Shown: positions 62,125 through 64,000 of the stretch, one piece after another
Layout: each line of letters opens with the position of its first letter
How positions within the stretch are numbered: position 1 is the first letter of the stretch
Assembly (NCBI GenBank): GCA_017437065.1
Contig: JAFSBX010000106.1
Span: 22,193 to 86,192 of the forward strand
Direction of reading: 5' to 3'
Length of the DNA: 64,000 nt
Origin: Lachnospiraceae bacterium
GTDB lineage: Bacteria; Bacillota; Clostridia; Lachnospirales; Lachnospiraceae
Made by a program: the position numbers and the translations under genes
The notes under the pieces: model-generated
What the model was told of the DNA's origin: nothing
Database searches by the model: none
Seen by the model: only the letters and a program-made list of their open reading frames with translations

Positions 62125-64000
62125 ATGCGCAGACCGTTATGTATGGTTTGTCTGTTGTTCGTGGTTACAATTTTTCTATGTGTTTGTTTGGCTCCTCCAA
62201 AACAGGAGGAGTTAAGCAGGGCAGAGGGAGAAATTGTATACCTTGCCGGAAAAATATATCATAAAGAAATTCGTCCAAGCTATTCAGGCGAGGAGCAATC
62301 TGTTATTTATCTAAATCATATCGCTGTTTCAGGCGAATCAGAATTCCTTTTTGAACAAAAAGAAAATATTCAGGGTGTTATGTGTTATATGCAGAAGAAT
62401 ACAGAGATACCAATGGGAAGTATCGTTGCTGTAAAGGGTAAATTGCAGCAGTTTAACCATGCGACCAATCCGGGAGAATTTGACAGCAGACAGTATTATC
62501 AGATTTTAAAATTGGATTTTCGACTGAAAGAAGTGGAAATTGTAGAGATTTCAGAGGATTATCATAAACTGAATGAAGTGTTATACCGCATCAGGGAAAA
62601 GTGCAGTCGTATTTTGGAAAGTTATTATGACGAAGTGGATGCGGGTATTATGAAGACCATTCTTCTGGGGGATAAGAATAGTTTGTCGGAAGAAGTGGAG
62701 GAACAGTATAAGAGAAATGGAATTATCCATATCATGGCGATTTCAGGTCTGCATATATCCATGCTGGGAATGGGATTGTATAAGCTTTTGAAAAAGTGCA
62801 GAATCCCCCTGTGGCTGTCGGGAATAGTGACAGTTTTGTTTATTTGGTGTTATGGAATCATGACAGGAATGAGTGCGTCAGCAAACCGTGCTATAGTGAT
62901 GTTTGGAATGAAAATAGCAGCAGATATGATTGGGCGCACTTATGATTTGCTGACGGCACTGGCAGTGGCAGCAGTACTGATTTTAATTGAACAGCCTTTG
63001 TATGTGATGCATTGTGGATTTTTATTGTCTTTCGGAGCGGTTATGGGAATCGGGGTAGTACTTCCGATATTGGAAAAAGATGCTCCAAAAAGACTGCCTA
63101 ATGGTTTACTTTCAGGAATTGCAGTGTTTCTGATCTCTTTTCCAATACAAATTTATTATTACTATCAGTACCCCATATATTCCATTGTGTTAAATCTGTT
63201 GATTATTCCGTTAATGACATTTGTTATGATTAGTGGTTTGCTGATGCTGGGTATGGGAGCAATGCCGATTTCTTTTCTTACGGAAGTATTGGGAAAAGGT
63301 GCGGTATTTGTGGGGCATATGATTTTGAAGATTTATGCTTTTTTATGTGGTGTAACAGAAAGCCTTCCGGGGAGTGTATTTATAACAGGAAAGCCGAAAG
63401 AGTGGCAGATGATTGTGTATTATTTGTTGTTGTGTGTGTTTCTGGTGTGGAAAAAATATGGAAAACGAGTGGTGCAAGGAGTGCAACAGAAACTGCAAAA
63501 AGCGATGATGCAAAATAACCAACAGAAGCGAATACAGTTATTATTGAGTATAATGAGAGTTTTTGTATTGGGAATGGGCTTCTTGATTTTGCTGGTGAGA
63601 GTTCAAAAGGGGATAGAAGTGACATTTCTGGATGTTGGCCAGGGAGACTGTATTTATATCCGAAGTGAAACAGGAAAGGATTATCTGATAGACGGAGGAA
63701 GTACCAATAAATCCAAGGTGGGAGAATATCAGATTACACCTTTTCTGAAAAGTAAGGGAGTGAGTTGTCTGGAGGCGGTTTTTGTTACGCATGGGGATAA
63801 GGATCATTATTCTGGGATTGAAGAACTTTTGGAGGAGACAAAGTCGGATAGGATCAGGATAAAAAGATTGGTGTTGCCGGAAACAGAAAGGGGAAGTGGA
63901 GATAAGGTGGAAGTTAGAATGAAAGAGAAAGATAAATTGTTAACGGTGGAAAAAATGGAAGTTATGGCAAAGAGGGAAGTAGGGGAAGAAGTAAAAGAAG
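62125..64000 (+). CDS. comEC: ComEC/Rec2 DNA uptake channel protein (runs off the window)
   Basis: An open frame from ATG 62125 (AAAGGAAG upstream) to the window end, at least 625 residues. An N-terminal helix and OB-type domain (DUF4131) are followed by the competence domain with IIHIMAISGLHISMLGMG (about residues 206-223) and eight or more helices to about 470, then the metallo-beta-lactamase domain with TFLDVGQGDCIYI and THGDKDHYSG near 555. It imports single-stranded DNA. After the metal motif the visible part becomes a Lys/Glu-rich stretch (from about residue 580), which is an insertion relative to short forms. Confidence 0.93.
   Translation, partial: MRRPLCMVCLLFVVTIFLCVCLAPPKQEELSRAEGEIVYLAGKIYHKEIRPSYSGEEQSVIYLNHIAVSGESEFLFEQKENIQGVMCYMQKNTEIPMGSIVAVKGKLQQFNHATNPGEFDSRQYYQILKLDFRLKEVEIVEISEDYHKLNEVLYRIREKCSRILESYYDEVDAGIMKTILLGDKNSLSEEVEEQYKRNGIIHIMAISGLHISMLGMGLYKLLKKCRIPLWLSGIVTVLFIWCYGIMTGMSASANRAIVMFGMKIAADMIGRTYDLLTALAVAAVLILIEQPLYVMHCGFLLSFGAVMGIGVVLPILEKDAPKRLPNGLLSGIAVFLISFPIQIYYYYQYPIYSIVLNLLIIPLMTFVMISGLLMLGMGAMPISFLTEVLGKGAVFVGHMILKIYAFLCGVTESLPGSVFITGKPKEWQMIVYYLLLCVFLVWKKYGKRVVQGVQQKLQKAMMQNNQQKRIQLLLSIMRVFVLGMGFLILLVRVQKGIEVTFLDVGQGDCIYIRSETGKDYLIDGGSTNKSKVGEYQITPFLKSKGVSCLEAVFVTHGDKDHYSGIEELLEETKSDRIRIKRLVLPETERGSGDKVEVRMKEKDKLLTVEKMEVMAKREVGEEVKE

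Noticed and set aside
1-64000. rRNA, tRNA, insertion sequence or integrase genes
   Set aside because: I saw no cloverleaf with a TTCGANNC arm at a gene end, no rRNA block and no transposase or recombinase motifs in any frame.

Overview
The window looks like the chromosome of a spore-forming, motile, sugar-using member of the Lachnospiraceae (Clostridia). The DNA is AT-rich. Ribosome binding sites are strong GGAGG types. There are spoVA spore genes, a chemoreceptor, an ECF thiamine transporter under a TPP riboswitch, and a DUF5721-like gene that I associate with this family. I cannot name the species from the sequence.

Layout. (1) 0-14.2 kb is a beta-glucan utilisation locus: sugar ABC transporter (lipoprotein plus two permeases), a chemoreceptor in the same operon, a cytoplasmic GH16 beta-glucanase, a GH94 phosphorylase (probably laminaribiose or a related beta-glucoside) and a 1695-residue secreted GH16 enzyme with binding modules and surface repeats. 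A 32-bp element is shared by the upstream regions of the two glucanase genes. (2) 14.3-25.7 kb is housekeeping and signalling: thiT with its TPP riboswitch, a diguanylate cyclase with a cytosolic sugar-binding-like sensor, a TetM-like ribosomal GTPase fused to a Rae1/YacP-like nuclease domain, an RsmF-like methyltransferase, purA, a LysR regulator, a coiled-coil protein and a ComEC-like metallo-beta-lactamase lipoprotein. (3) 25.7-27.2 kb is an archaeal-type aspartyl-tRNA synthetase gene broken by an internal deletion, preceded by a leader peptide ending in three Asp codons and by a terminator with alternative pairings. (4) 27.3-39.8 kb holds a HAD phosphatase, rearranged spoVA genes (AB, AA, AC, later AEb, no AD), a CapA-like protein, an AftB-like GT-C glycosyltransferase with a flavoprotein, RidA, shikimate kinase, DegV, a LytTR regulator and argG.

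(5) 40.0-51.0 kb is an accessory island between divergent argG and argCJBD. It opens with a 145-bp inverted-repeat element and short tandem repeats. It continues as about fourteen small, unrelated genes all on the plus strand with no visible terminators: transglutaminase, flavodoxin-type proteins, acetyltransferases, methyltransferase, hydrolase, nucleotidyltransferase, HD protein, AlkD-like repair protein, YhcG nuclease and NUDIX. The motif GAATTTG recurs just before many of the start codons, and gene fragments lie between the genes. It looks like a cassette array, but no integrase or attC site is visible.

(6) 51.0-57.6 kb is the arginine operon argC-GNAT-argJ-argB-argD, with a translationally overlapping, membrane-anchored solute-binding-like protein. 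(7) 57.7-64 kb is a small transporter, ComEA, an OmpR-type regulator, a histidine kinase, a GerMN lipoprotein and the start of comEC, which runs off the window. The regulator-kinase-GerMN trio recalls MtrA-MtrB-LpqB of actinobacteria.
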